A stretch of DNA of 64,000 nt from Robiginitalea aurantiaca (lineage in GTDB: Bacteria; Bacteroidota; Bacteroidia; Flavobacteriales; Flavobacteriaceae). Under the pieces are notes generated by a model. The model made no database searches. It was not told where the DNA came from and saw only the letters and a program-made list of their open reading frames with translations. Positions within the stretch are counted from its first letter, which is position 1. Each line of letters starts with the position of its first letter. Positions 1-8,391 of the stretch are shown here, in pieces. Both the position numbers and the translations under genes were made by a program. Location of the stretch: NCBI RefSeq assembly GCF_030380815.1, contig NZ_JAUDUY010000001.1, positions 558,001 through 622,000 on the forward strand. Reading direction: 5' to 3'.

Positions 1-128
1 AACTCCTCGATGATCGGACCTACCATACGGCAGGGACCACACCAGGCTGCCCAAAAGTCAACTACAACAGGTTTATCACTTTTCAGGACTACTTCCTCGA
101 ATGAGGCATCTGTTATTTCTAAAGCCAT
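1..128 (-). CDS. trxA: Thioredoxin, N-terminal part, cut by window edge
   Basis: The reverse strand from the ATG at 126-128 reads [15 protein letters not shown] and then [15 protein letters not shown], which carries the thioredoxin active-site motif WCGPC. Thioredoxin is a cytoplasmic thiol-disulfide reductant that recycles oxidised proteins such as ribonucleotide reductase. Only about 42 codons are present because the gene runs off the left edge. It lies downstream of dnaE on the same strand with a 139-nt gap that holds its own -7 promoter element, so it is probably transcribed separately. Confidence 0.93.
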   Translation of the reverse strand, partial: MALEITDASFEEVVLKSDKPVVVDFWAAWCGPCRMVGPIIEE

Positions 129-150
129 TTTGTTAAAATTTAGATTACTG

Positions 151-158
151 CAAATTTA
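151..158 (-). promoter_or_regulatory. -7 promoter element of trxA
   Basis: The reverse strand reads TAAATTTG, a perfect match to the Bacteroidota -7 consensus TAnnTTTG, placed 22 nt before the trxA ATG. No clear TTG element is found 19-20 nt upstream. The rest of the gap back to the dnaE stop at 268 holds no convincing terminator hairpin. Confidence 0.55.
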
Positions 159-267
159 GTCAATTCTATACCTGCTTCCTTACAGGGTGGACATTCATTT
201 TCGCTATGCCCCTATTGAGTGTGCTTATACTGAATGCCTTTACCGTTAGGCGGTTGGCTTTCCGGAC

Positions 268-3200
268 CTAGTTCAGTTTAAAATGGATTTCCTGTTCTGC
301 GAGCTGGTGTAATAACTCCGAGCTGATTTGCACTTTCTGCTTGCGACTACTCAGGTTTACTTTGATCGCTTCTTCCATCTCATAGACCACAAAATTCAAA
401 GGATGTTTCCCTTTAAAAGCGCCCAGGGTATCCTGCAATTGTTGAATCCGTTGTTCGTGCAACTTTGCAATATCAAGCTGAATCGTCAGTTTTTTCGCAA
501 AAGACTCCATGACATCCTGTAGCAACAGGCATTGGTTGAATTGCAACCTGGGATCTCCCTTCTTACCGGTATCCCGATTTACCCAGCCTTCGCGCACAAA
601 GATCTTCAGGTATAAAAAGGAATTGATGGTAAGGAAGTGGCGAAACTTAAGGTACTCCTCCCCAAAAATCCGGAATTCGAAGCTGTCCGAATAATCCTCG
701 AGGGTAAAGGCAGCCCAGCCCTTACCATTACGGGATATGCGGTGCTGCACATCGGTGATAATTCCGGCCACCGATAATTCCCGGTTTACAAAGGATTCCA
801 TATTCTGGAAGGAACTGATGTCTGCATTGCAAAACGAATTTATCTCCGTTTTAAAGTCATCCAGAGGGTGTCCGGATATATAAATACCGACGACTTCTTT
901 CTCGCGTTTAAGGGTCTCAAGAGTGCCCCAGGACTCACAAGGTGGAATTTCAGGCTCTTCAATCTGTACCTCGCTGGCACCTCCGAACAGGCTTACCTGG
1001 GCGGAGTTTTCGCTTTCCTGGAATTTCGCACCGAAACGGATGACCTTTTCCAGGAAAGTAATCCCGTCATTCCCTGCTGAAAAGTACTGAGCCCGGTGGG
1101 CATTGCCCAAAGAGTCCAGACCACCTGCCAGCACGAGATTTTCAAAGGCCTTTTTGTTTGCTGCCCTGAGGTCTAGCCGCTTCGTAAGGTCAAAAACCGA
1201 TTGATACGGACCGTCTTTTTTGCGATTCTCTACGATGGTTTCCACAGCGGAGCGGCCTACGCCTTTTATGGCTCCCATTCCAAATCGGATCTGATTTTCC
1301 CGGTTTACGGCAAATTTGTAAAAGGATTCGTTGACATCCGGCCCGAGTACATCGAGTCCCATCCGCCGGCATTCCTCCATAAAGAAGGTCACCTGTTTGA
1401 TGTCGTTCATGTTATTCGAAAGCACTGCCGCCATGTATTCGGCAGGGTAGTGCGCTTTGAGGTAAGCTGTCTGATATGCGATGTACGCATAGCAGGTGGA
1501 ATGGCTCTTGTTAAAGGCATAGGAGGCAAAAGCTTCCCAGTCTTTCCAGATTTTCTCTAGGATTTCCCTTGGGTGGCCCCGTTCTTCGCCTCCGTCAAGG
1601 AACTGCGGTTTTAATTTCTGAAGCAGGGCAAAAATCTTTTTCCCCATCGCCTTTCGAAGCACGTCAGCCTCGCCTTTGGTAAAACCAGCCAGTTTTTGGG
1701 AAAGCAACATCACCTGTTCCTGATAAACCGTAATTCCATAGGTCTCTTTCAGGTACTCCTCCATCTCCGGAAGGTCATAGGTAATCTCTTCTTCCCCGTG
1801 TTTTCTCAGGACAAAGCTGGGAATGTACTCCATAGGTCCTGGCCGATAGAGCGCATTCATGGCAATCAGGTCATCGAACACCGAGGGTTTTAACTCCTTG
1901 AGATACTTCTGCATCCCGGGGGATTCGTACTGGAAAATACCGATGGTCTCACCCCTCTGGAAAAGTTCGTAAGTCTCGGCATCATCAAGCGGGAAATCAT
2001 CGGGAACCAGATCAATTCCCTGTCGTGCCTTAACGATTTTAACCGTATCCTTAATCAGGGTCAGCGTCTTAAGCCCGAGAAAATCCATTTTCAGGAGCCC
2101 GGCACTTTCAACAACAGAGTTGTCGAATTGGGTGACGTAAAGGTCCGAATCCTTGGCCGTGGCAACGGGTACAAAATTCGTGATGTCATCCGGGGTTATA
2201 ATCACTCCACAGGCGTGAATTCCCGTATTTCTAAGGGAGCCTTCCAGGACCCGTGCCATGTTCACCGTCTGTGCTTCCAGGTCATCCCCTTCAGAAATAC
2301 CCAACAGTTCATTGACTTTTTCGAATTCATCTGCCCGGAACTTCTTTTTTAACTCCGCCTTTTCCTTGCCAAAGATCTTACCGAGCTTAGACATGTTCGG
2401 GATCAGTTTGGCGATGCGATCTGCGTCCCCGAGGGGCAGGTCGAGAACCCTAGCCGTATCCCTGATAGACGATTTGGCTGCCATGGTGCCATAGGTAATG
2501 ATTTGGGCAACCTGATTGGAGCCGTACTTATCGATGACGTAATCCATGACCCGCGAGCGCCCTTCATCGTCGAAGTCGATGTCGATATCCGGCATGGAGA
2601 CACGGTCCGGGTTGAGGAACCGCTCAAAGAGTAAATCGTACTTTAAGGGGTCGATGTTCGTAATCCCGAGGCAATAAGCCACAACAGATCCTGCGGCAGA
2701 ACCCCTTCCCGGTCCTACGGATACCCCCATATTCCGCGCTTCGCGAATAAAGTCCTCCACAATCAGGAAATATCCCGGATAGCCTGAGTTTTCGATGGTT
2801 TTTAGCTCAAAATCCAGACGTTCCTGCAGCTCTGAGTTGATTTCTCCATACCGTTTTTCAGCCCCTTTGAGGGTTAAATGTCTCAAGTAGGCATTTTCAC
2901 CCCGTTTTCCGCCATCTGCCAAATCTTCAGCCACAGCAAAAGACTCCGGGATTTCAAAATTTGGAAGCAATACATCGCGGGCCAGCCCAAATGGGGTAAT
3001 CTTGTCGATAATCTCCTGAATGGAAACGATGCTTTCAGGGAGGTCCCGGAAGAGCTCCTTCATCTCCTGCTGAGACTTAAAGTAGTATTCCTGATTCGGT
3101 AATCCGAAACGATAACCGCGTCCCCTGCCCACTGGGGTGGCCTGTTTTTCTCCTTCCTTTACACATAGCAATATGTCGTGTGCCTCGGCGTCTTCTTTCG

Positions 3201-4629
3201 CGCAGTAGTAGGTGTTGTTGGTGGCCACAAGGGAGATTCCGTGCTTTTTGGCCAGGGAGATAAGCGTCGTATTGGCCCGGTCTTCATCTTCCTGTCCGTG
3301 GCGCATCAGCTCTACATATAAATCGTCTCCGAATGTCTCTTTCCACCAAAGCAGGGCTTCTTCAGCCTGCTTTTCGCCCTGGTTGAGGATTTTAGACGGC
3401 ACCTCTCCGTAGAGGTTTCCCGTAAGCACAATCAGGTCATCCTTGTACTGTTTGACAACCTCCCGGTCGATCCTGGGGACGTAGTAGAATCCTTCGGTAT
3501 AGGCGATGGATGACATTTTCGCCAGGTTGTGATATCCGTTTTTGTTCTTGGCGAGCATTACGATCTGGTAGCCGTAATCCTTCACGGATTTATTGTGGCG
3601 GTCTTCGCAGACAAAGAATTCACACCCGAGGATGGGGGTGATCGGATCCCTGCGCGTTTCTTCCGGCTCTGCTTCAAGACTCTTGTTAAAAGCATTGACC
3701 TCTTTGACAAAATGAAAGGCGCCCATCATATTGGCGTGGTCGGTCAGGGCGACGGCGGGCATTTCCAGCCGGGTAGCGGCGGCAACGAGATCTTTGATCT
3801 GAATGGTGGACTGCAATACAGAAAACTGAGAGTGGTTGTGCAGGTGTGCAAAGGGCACTTCCTCCAGGGTTTCTTCATTTTCCCGTATCTCAGCCTGGCT
3901 GAGTCCTGATTCTGGAGCGGCCGTTTTTCGCGCCAGGGCCTCGGAGGCCTTTTTCAGGTTTCGGTGTTTTAAGCCGAAAGGACCAATTACATCTGGGTTG
4001 GCCTGCCCGAAACGCTGGAGGTAGTCGGGTCCCTGATCCAGGACTTCGACTTTAAAGGATTTTCTTCTAAGGAGTTCCAGAAAACAACGGGAAGTGGCTT
4101 CCACGTCAGCACTTGCATTGTGGGCCTCATCGAAAGGTTTCCCAAAAAGATGGGCGTGGAGTTCAGTGAGCGTCGGGAGTTTGAACTTCCCACCCCTTCC
4201 TCCGGGGAGTTGGCAGAGCGTGGCGGTATCCTCCGTACAGGTATCCAGGACGGGGAGCGACTCCAGGGGATTTGCTCCTGAATTGCGAAAGAATTCAGCT
4301 CCCATCACATTGATGTCAAATCCTACATTTTGTCCGACCAGAAACTTCGTTTTTGCAAGGACCGACTCAAAATCCTGCAGTATTTCCTGAAGGGGTTTTC
4401 CGTCTTCTGTTGCCAGATCAGTCGAAATTCCATGGATTTGCTCTGCATCGTAAGGGATGTTAAAGCCCTCAGGCTTAACCAGAGCGTCGTAATGTTCCAA
4501 AAGCACGCCCATCTCATCGTGCAGCTGCCATGCGATCTGCACACATCGCGGCCAGTTTTCGGTATCGCTAATGGGGGCATCCCAACGTTTTGGGAGGCCA
4601 GTGGTTTCTGTATCAAAAATTAGGTACAT
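268..4629 (-). CDS. dnaE: DNA polymerase III alpha subunit with fused proofreading exonuclease
   Basis: This 1453-residue protein is the replicative polymerase. Residues 1-190 form a DnaQ-type 3'-5' exonuclease: ExoI motif DTETTG at 6-11 and ExoIII motif HNASAD with His170 and Asp175. A PHP domain starts near residue 258 (HLHNHSQ at 262-268). The polymerase core follows, with GPGRGSAAGS at 639-648 and the catalytic acidic motif PDIDIDF at 680-686. The C-terminal third has an OB fold (ELSVAGIITDVQHR region). E. coli DnaE is about 1160 residues and has no exonuclease, so the extra length is the N-terminal domain. The fusion order (exonuclease before PHP) differs from PolC, where the exonuclease sits inside PHP. 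It is followed by trxA on the same strand. Confidence 0.96.
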   Translation of the reverse strand: MYLIFDTETTGLPKRWDAPISDTENWPRCVQIAWQLHDEMGVLLEHYDALVKPEGFNIPYDAEQIHGISTDLATEDGKPLQEILQDFESVLAKTKFLVGQNVGFDINVMGAEFFRNSGANPLESLPVLDTCTEDTATLCQLPGGRGGKFKLPTLTELHAHLFGKPFDEAHNASADVEATSRCFLELLRRKSFKVEVLDQGPDYLQRFGQANPDVIGPFGLKHRNLKKASEALARKTAAPESGLSQAEIRENEETLEEVPFAHLHNHSQFSVLQSTIQIKDLVAAATRLEMPAVALTDHANMMGAFHFVKEVNAFNKSLEAEPEETRRDPITPILGCEFFVCEDRHNKSVKDYGYQIVMLAKNKNGYHNLAKMSSIAYTEGFYYVPRIDREVVKQYKDDLIVLTGNLYGEVPSKILNQGEKQAEEALLWWKETFGDDLYVELMRHGQEDEDRANTTLISLAKKHGISLVATNNTYYCAKEDAEAHDILLCVKEGEKQATPVGRGRGYRFGLPNQEYYFKSQQEMKELFRDLPESIVSIQEIIDKITPFGLARDVLLPNFEIPESFAVAEDLADGGKRGENAYLRHLTLKGAEKRYGEINSELQERLDFELKTIENSGYPGYFLIVEDFIREARNMGVSVGPGRGSAAGSVVAYCLGITNIDPLKYDLLFERFLNPDRVSMPDIDIDFDDEGRSRVMDYVIDKYGSNQVAQIITYGTMAAKSSIRDTARVLDLPLGDADRIAKLIPNMSKLGKIFGKEKAELKKKFRADEFEKVNELLGISEGDDLEAQTVNMARVLEGSLRNTGIHACGVIITPDDITNFVPVATAKDSDLYVTQFDNSVVESAGLLKMDFLGLKTLTLIKDTVKIVKARQGIDLVPDDFPLDDAETYELFQRGETIGIFQYESPGMQKYLKELKPSVFDDLIAMNALYRPGPMEYIPSFVLRKHGEEEITYDLPEMEEYLKETYGITVYQEQVMLLSQKLAGFTKGEADVLRKAMGKKIFALLQKLKPQFLDGGEERGHPREILEKIWKDWEAFASYAFNKSHSTCYAYIAYQTAYLKAHYPAEYMAAVLSNNMNDIKQVTFFMEECRRMGLDVLGPDVNESFYKFAVNRENQIRFGMGAIKGVGRSAVETIVENRKKDGPYQSVFDLTKRLDLRAANKKAFENLVLAGGLDSLGNAHRAQYFSAGNDGITFLEKVIRFGAKFQESENSAQVSLFGGASEVQIEEPEIPPCESWGTLETLKREKEVVGIYISGHPLDDFKTEINSFCNADISSFQNMESFVNRELSVAGIITDVQHRISRNGKGWAAFTLEDYSDSFEFRIFGEEYLKFRHFLTINSFLYLKIFVREGWVNRDTGKKGDPRLQFNQCLLLQDVMESFAKKLTIQLDIAKLHEQRIQQLQDTLGAFKGKHPLNFVVYEMEEAIKVNLSSRKQKVQISSELLHQLAEQEIHFKLN

Positions 4630-4716
4630 GGACAGCTTTCAGAAATTTGGAGCGGTTAAAAATATAGAAATGTAGCCGGCTATGGAAAGGGAGTTTTTAG
4701 GAGTTATTAACCAAAA

Positions 4717-4745
4717 AAAGACCCATTCTGGGTGAATGGGTCTTT
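4717..4745 (-). terminator. Intrinsic terminator after the DUF2383 gene
   Basis: A perfect 12-bp inverted repeat (AAAGACCCATTC and GAATGGGTCTTT) encloses a 5-nt loop. On the reverse strand it is followed by a T run (seven A on the given strand at 4713-4719). It lies 20 nt beyond the stop of the DUF2383 gene and ends that transcript before the start of dnaE. Confidence 0.8.
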
Positions 4746-4764
4746 CTTCAAACATTGCCACTGT

Positions 4765-5220
4765 TTAGGAGTGCAGTTCCTCGTACATTTTGGATGTATT
4801 CAATGCGGCCTGGATGGCATCCCGCTGTTGAATCAGCAGGCGTTCTGTGGTGGGTGGAAGACGGGTTTCTGAACTTTTGAGAATGTCGTTGTATTCTTCT
4901 AAGCTGGCGTTCTCTCCGCGTGCTACTTCTTCGAGGATTTGCTCTGTTTTGTCAGATCCCATCAGGGGTTTAAGTCTCATCCATACCCTGTGCAAGTCTC
5001 CTTTAAAACTACCTCCTTTTTCAGGTAACTGGCCGTACTCCATAATTTCAGCTTTCAGTTCAAACCCGAAAGCGCGGCGCTGTTTTACTTTATCGTTTAG
5101 AAATTCTTTGACGTAGGGATCTTTAACTTCATCAGCCGCAAGTTTGTAGCCTTTCTCAGCATCATACGTTTTTTCTAATAAATCATTTAGGCGATTGGTA
5201 ATCTTTTCTGTGTACTTCAT
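4765..5220 (-). CDS. DUF2383 (PA2169-type) four-helix protein
   Basis: A 151-residue, highly charged all-helical protein. The opening MKYTEKITNRLNDLLEKTYD, the middle KVKQRRAFGFELKAEI and the segment LHRVWMRLKP match the DUF2383/PA2169 family, which has a ferritin-like helical bundle of unknown function and is often linked to stress or stationary phase. No signal peptide or membrane segment is visible. The start is supported by a purine-rich stretch (GAGAGA) just before the ATG. It stands alone, with its own terminator at 4717-4745. The 296-nt gap upstream to rpsP is AT-rich and holds no other gene. Confidence 0.85.
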   Translation of the reverse strand: MKYTEKITNRLNDLLEKTYDAEKGYKLAADEVKDPYVKEFLNDKVKQRRAFGFELKAEIMEYGQLPEKGGSFKGDLHRVWMRLKPLMGSDKTEQILEEVARGENASLEEYNDILKSSETRLPPTTERLLIQQRDAIQAALNTSKMYEELHS

Positions 5221-5412
5221 TAATCTCTCGTCATTTTTAATTAATAGTAGATAACTGACTCTCAGTATCTTCCCTTATATGATAATAGATAAAATATTGA
5301 AAATCAAGTATTTAACACTTTTTTGTATTATTTTAACAATTTTGGGCTGTCAAGTCGGGCAAAAACCCTTCAAAAATTTTAAAAATCAGCATAAACAATA
5401 GGGAAAGAAACG

Positions 5413-5420
5413 TATATTTG
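5413..5420 (+). promoter_or_regulatory. -7 promoter element of the rpsP operon
   Basis: TATATTTG matches TAnnTTTG perfectly. No TTG lies at the usual distance upstream. The start codon of rpsP is at 5517, so the leader is about 90 nt long. It contains two small hairpins: GCTT-AAAG-AAGC near 5427-5438 and AGGGT-CGGGA-ACCCT near 5489-5503, the second just before the start codon. Confidence 0.6.
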
Positions 5421-5516
5421 CACCCGCTTAAAGAAGCAGGGAAGGGCGTGAAGCCATTACCCTAACGTTAAACAGAATTAATAACCAGGGTCGGGAACCC
5501 TACAAATTAATGTGAT

Positions 5517-6200
5517 ATGCCCGTAAAAATCAGATTACAGAGACACGGTAAGAAAGGGAAACCTATTTACTGGATCGTTGCCGCAGATGTCCGTTCCAAA
5601 AGGGATGGTCGCTACCTCGAAAAACTCGGAAGTTACAACCCCAACACAAATCCTGCCACTATTGACGTGAATGTCGATGCTTCAGTGACCTGGTTGGACC
5701 ATGGGGCACAGCCTACAGAAACGGCGCGTCGTATACTCTCCTATAAAGGAGTGCTAATGAAGCACCACCTTAAAGGAGGTGTTCGTAAAGGAGCCCTTAC
5801 CGAGGAACAGGCAGAGGAGAAATTCCAGGCCTGGTTAGAAGAAAAGACTAAGAAAGTAGCTGACAAGTCTCAGGGACTTGAGAAAGAAAAAGCAGCGGCC
5901 AGAGCGAAAGCGCTGGAAGCTGAGAAAGAAGTAAGCGAGAAGCGCGCTCAGGCCACAGCAGAGGCCCAAGCCGAAGCAGAAGCTGAAGCGGCTCCCGAGG
6001 CCGAAGCAGAAGCAACTCCTGCTGTAGAGGCGGCTCCTGAGGCTGCAGAAGTAGAAACTGCTGCTGAACCAGCAGCTGAAGCTACTGAAGAAAAAGCTCC
6101 AGAGGCTGCAACTGAAGCTCCTGAAGAAAAAGCACCCGAAGCTGCTGCTGAAACTTCTGAGGAGAAAGCTCCTGACGCGGAAGAGGCCGAAAAGAAATAG
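5517..6200 (+). CDS. rpsP: 30S ribosomal protein S16 with long Ala/Glu-rich tail
   Basis: Residues 1-85 are a standard S16 ([50 protein letters not shown]), a small-subunit assembly protein. Bacterial S16 is usually 80-90 residues; this protein is 227. Residues 86-115 add a charged segment ([18 protein letters not shown]), and 115-145 looks like a coiled coil. Residues 146-227 are almost only Ala, Glu, Pro and Thr, ending in three imperfect 12-residue repeats built on EEKAPEAA. Longer S16 proteins are usual in Bacteroidota, so the extension itself is a lineage trait, but the repeat tail is likely to vary in length. It is the first gene of rpsP-rimM-trmN, 12 nt ahead of rimM. Confidence 0.96.
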   Translation: MPVKIRLQRHGKKGKPIYWIVAADVRSKRDGRYLEKLGSYNPNTNPATIDVNVDASVTWLDHGAQPTETARRILSYKGVLMKHHLKGGVRKGALTEEQAEEKFQAWLEEKTKKVADKSQGLEKEKAAARAKALEAEKEVSEKRAQATAEAQAEAEAEAAPEAEAEATPAVEAAPEAAEVETAAEPAAEATEEKAPEAATEAPEEKAPEAAAETSEEKAPDAEEAEKK

Positions 6201-6212
6201 TACCGATAACCC

Positions 6213-6746
6213 ATGCAAAAGGAGGACTGCTTTTACTTAGGTAAGATCGTCTCCAAGTATGGATTCAAAGGGGAATTGCTGGCCAAATTGGATTCAGACG
6301 ACCCCGGACAGTACGAAGAACTGGAATCAGTTTTTGTTTCCCTCGGAAACAATCTGATTCCTTTTTTTATTCGCAGATGCCAGTTGCATAAGACCAACCT
6401 GCTGCGCCTTGCTCTGGAGGATGTAAGCTCTGAAGAGGCTGCGGAGCGCCTGATGGGTGCGCAGCTCTACCTTCCTCTGGCACTGCTGCCAGAACTTACC
6501 GGGAACCAGTTTTACTATCACGAGGTGGTTGGTTTCCGGCTTGTGGATCAACACCACGGGGATGTGGGAGAGATCAAAGGCGTCAATGACCAGGCAGCCC
6601 AACCCCTTTTTATGGCAGACAAGGACGGAAAGGAAGTGCTGATCCCGGTGAACGACAATTTCATCAAAAAGGTTGACCGTCAGGATCGCATTATTCATAT
6701 CCAAACTCCGGAAGGTTTGATCGATCTGTACCTTGGGGAATCCTGA
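6213..6746 (+). CDS. rimM: Ribosome maturation factor RimM
   Basis: A 177-residue protein with the RimM opening CFYLGKIVSKYGFKGELLAK and a C-terminal PRC-barrel region (QFYYHEVVGFRLVDQ, VLIPVNDNFIKKVD, EGLIDLYLGES). RimM binds S19 and helps mature the 30S head. Its position directly behind rpsP is the common bacterial arrangement. The ATG at 6213 follows the rpsP stop by 12 nt, which supports co-transcription. Confidence 0.95.
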   Translation: MQKEDCFYLGKIVSKYGFKGELLAKLDSDDPGQYEELESVFVSLGNNLIPFFIRRCQLHKTNLLRLALEDVSSEEAAERLMGAQLYLPLALLPELTGNQFYYHEVVGFRLVDQHHGDVGEIKGVNDQAAQPLFMADKDGKEVLIPVNDNFIKKVDRQDRIIHIQTPEGLIDLYLGES

Positions 6747-6788
6747 CTCCTGATTCCGGTGTTGATTCCACCGGTAAAAAAGCACTTG

Positions 6789-7502
6789 ATGAATCCTGAT
6801 TTTCGTTTTAAAGCATTCAGCATCCGCCAGGATCGCGGCGCCATGAAGGTGGGAACGGACGGCGTGCTTGTTGGGGCCTGGGCTTCCCTTGAACATAACC
6901 CGGATGCCATTCTGGATATTGGGGCAGGCACAGGTCTTATTGCCCTGATGCTGGCCCAGCGCTCCGGGGCCGAAATCATAGATGCCGTGGAGGCCGATGC
7001 TGAAGCCTTTGAAGAATGCGTGGAAAATTTTGAAGCTTCCCCCTGGGCCGACCGCCTTTTTTGTTACCATACAGGGTTTGCCGAATTCGCTTCTGAAATT
7101 GAAGAGCCCTATGCATTGATTGTGAGTAATCCACCTTTCTTCCAGGAGCAGGTTGGTAGTGGGAATCCCGCCCGTGATCAGGCGAGACAAGCCTCAGCCC
7201 TGCCATTTGAAACACTCATAGATGGGGTCGTCCGCCTCCTGGCACCCGAAGGTCGTTTTGCGCTCATCCTCCCGGTAAATGCGGAGGCTTCTTTTTTAAA
7301 GAAGGCGCAACGTCGCGGTCTATTTCCCAGAAGGCGCACAAGGGTGAAAGGGAATCCGCAAGCCTCTGTAAAGCGCATCCTCCTGGAACTCTCCCGTCAG
7401 GAGGAACCCTGCATTGAAAACACACTTACCATTGAATTGGAGCGGCATCAGTATACGCCCGAATACACCGAACTTACCCGGGAATTTTATTTAAAGATGT
7501 AA
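6789..7502 (+). CDS. trmN: tRNA1(Val) adenine-37 N6-methyltransferase
   Basis: An S-adenosylmethionine-dependent N6-adenine methyltransferase of the YfiC/TrmN6 family. The SAM-binding motif I is ILDIGAGTGLIALMLAQR and the catalytic motif IV is SNPPFF; the opening FRFKAFSIRQDRGAMKVGTDG is typical of the family. An in-frame GTG exists at 6759, but the ATG at 6789 begins at the conserved N-terminus (MNPDFRFK) and is preferred; this gives 237 residues. The enzyme methylates A37 next to the anticodon of tRNA-Val. It follows rimM by 42 nt and probably belongs to the same transcript. Confidence 0.88.
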   Translation: MNPDFRFKAFSIRQDRGAMKVGTDGVLVGAWASLEHNPDAILDIGAGTGLIALMLAQRSGAEIIDAVEADAEAFEECVENFEASPWADRLFCYHTGFAEFASEIEEPYALIVSNPPFFQEQVGSGNPARDQARQASALPFETLIDGVVRLLAPEGRFALILPVNAEASFLKKAQRRGLFPRRRTRVKGNPQASVKRILLELSRQEEPCIENTLTIELERHQYTPEYTELTREFYLKM

Positions 7503-7503
7503 T

Positions 7504-8391
7504 TCAGGCTCTTCGGTAATACGGTCGTGTCAGACAGGTCGGCCCCCCACCTCCTTTGACGCTTATCTCACTACCGGCATAGGTGATGACTTCTGCCCCT
7601 GCCGCCCTCAGGGCTGCTTCGGTCTGGGGATTTCCTTCAACCATAAGACATTTCCGCGGGCCAAGGGCAAGGACGTTGCAGCCCATGGTGTCGTATTCAT
7701 TTTCGGGAACCTCGACCAGTTTAAACCCGCGCTCGAGTAAAATGTTTCGAAAGGCAATGGGCATAAGCGGGGAGTAGACCACCGCCAGGTCGCGATCTAC
7801 CGGGCTGAGGATTGACATCAGGTGAAACACGTCCGAGGGACCTCTGAAATGCGGGAGTTCAGCCGTGATTACAGTTATCCCAAGGGGGTTTAAGAGGGCC
7901 TTTAATTGCTCGATACCCGAAATATTGGTCCGATAGGTGTGGCCAACGGCCAGGGTGCCTTCGTCCAGCCAGGCAACATCTCCACCTTCCAGTGTTCCCG
8001 GGGCTTCAATCGCTCCAAGAATAGGGATTCCACGGGCTTGAAAAAAGGCTTTATGGTCCGCAGGTTCCATACTTCGGGCTGGCTTCCCCATCCGACATAG
8101 AATCATCCCGTGATCCGTCGCAATAGAGGCATCCCGGCAGTAGAGACAGTCCAAAGAAAGGCCATCCCCTTTTGGCATATCCAGGACTTCCGAAGCCGAT
8201 GCCCCGAGGATTTTTTTAAATAGGCTGTACTGGGCCAATGCTACTTCATAATCTGGCCTGGAGAGGTAGTTCAGGGTTTCCCAGGAGGAATCCAGGGTAG
8301 CGGTATCTTGGAAGGCGTGTTCCACGGGTCTGATAAAAACAGAAGCCAGAGGCAGGTATTCGGACTGCGCGGTTAATAGTTTTGGTTTCAT
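7504..8391 (-). CDS. Dimethylarginine dimethylaminohydrolase-like hydrolase
   Basis: A 295-residue member of the guanidino-group modifying (amidinotransferase fold) superfamily. The predicted catalytic set is present: acidic residues in LEGGD (Glu135, Asp138), His190 in DVFHLMS and Cys286 in GGGGPTCLTRP close to the C-terminus. This arrangement is that of DDAH and arginine deiminase-type hydrolases, which cleave a substituted guanidine to citrulline plus an amine or ammonia. The exact substrate cannot be read from the sequence. Its start overlaps the stop of the permease gene by 4 nt, so the two are translationally coupled and the substrate is probably what the permease imports. Confidence 0.8.
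   Translation of the reverse strand: MKPKLLTAQSEYLPLASVFIRPVEHAFQDTATLDSSWETLNYLSRPDYEVALAQYSLFKKILGASASEVLDMPKGDGLSLDCLYCRDASIATDHGMILCRMGKPARSMEPADHKAFFQARGIPILGAIEAPGTLEGGDVAWLDEGTLAVGHTYRTNISGIEQLKALLNPLGITVITAELPHFRGPSDVFHLMSILSPVDRDLAVVYSPLMPIAFRNILLERGFKLVEVPENEYDTMGCNVLALGPRKCLMVEGNPQTEAALRAAGAEVITYAGSEISVKGGGGPTCLTRPYYRRA

Noticed and set aside
5835-6218. Reverse-strand frames rich in Ser, Phe and Ala opposite the rpsP tail
   Set aside because: They are the complement of the Ala/Glu repeat region of rpsP, low in complexity, with no independent signals.
6759-6788. Upstream GTG start for trmN
   Set aside because: It adds ten residues not typical of the family; the ATG at 6789 begins at the conserved N-terminus.
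6327-7190. 287-codon reverse-strand open frame over rimM and trmN
   Set aside because: It is antisense to two well-identified genes and shows no domain or plausible start signal.
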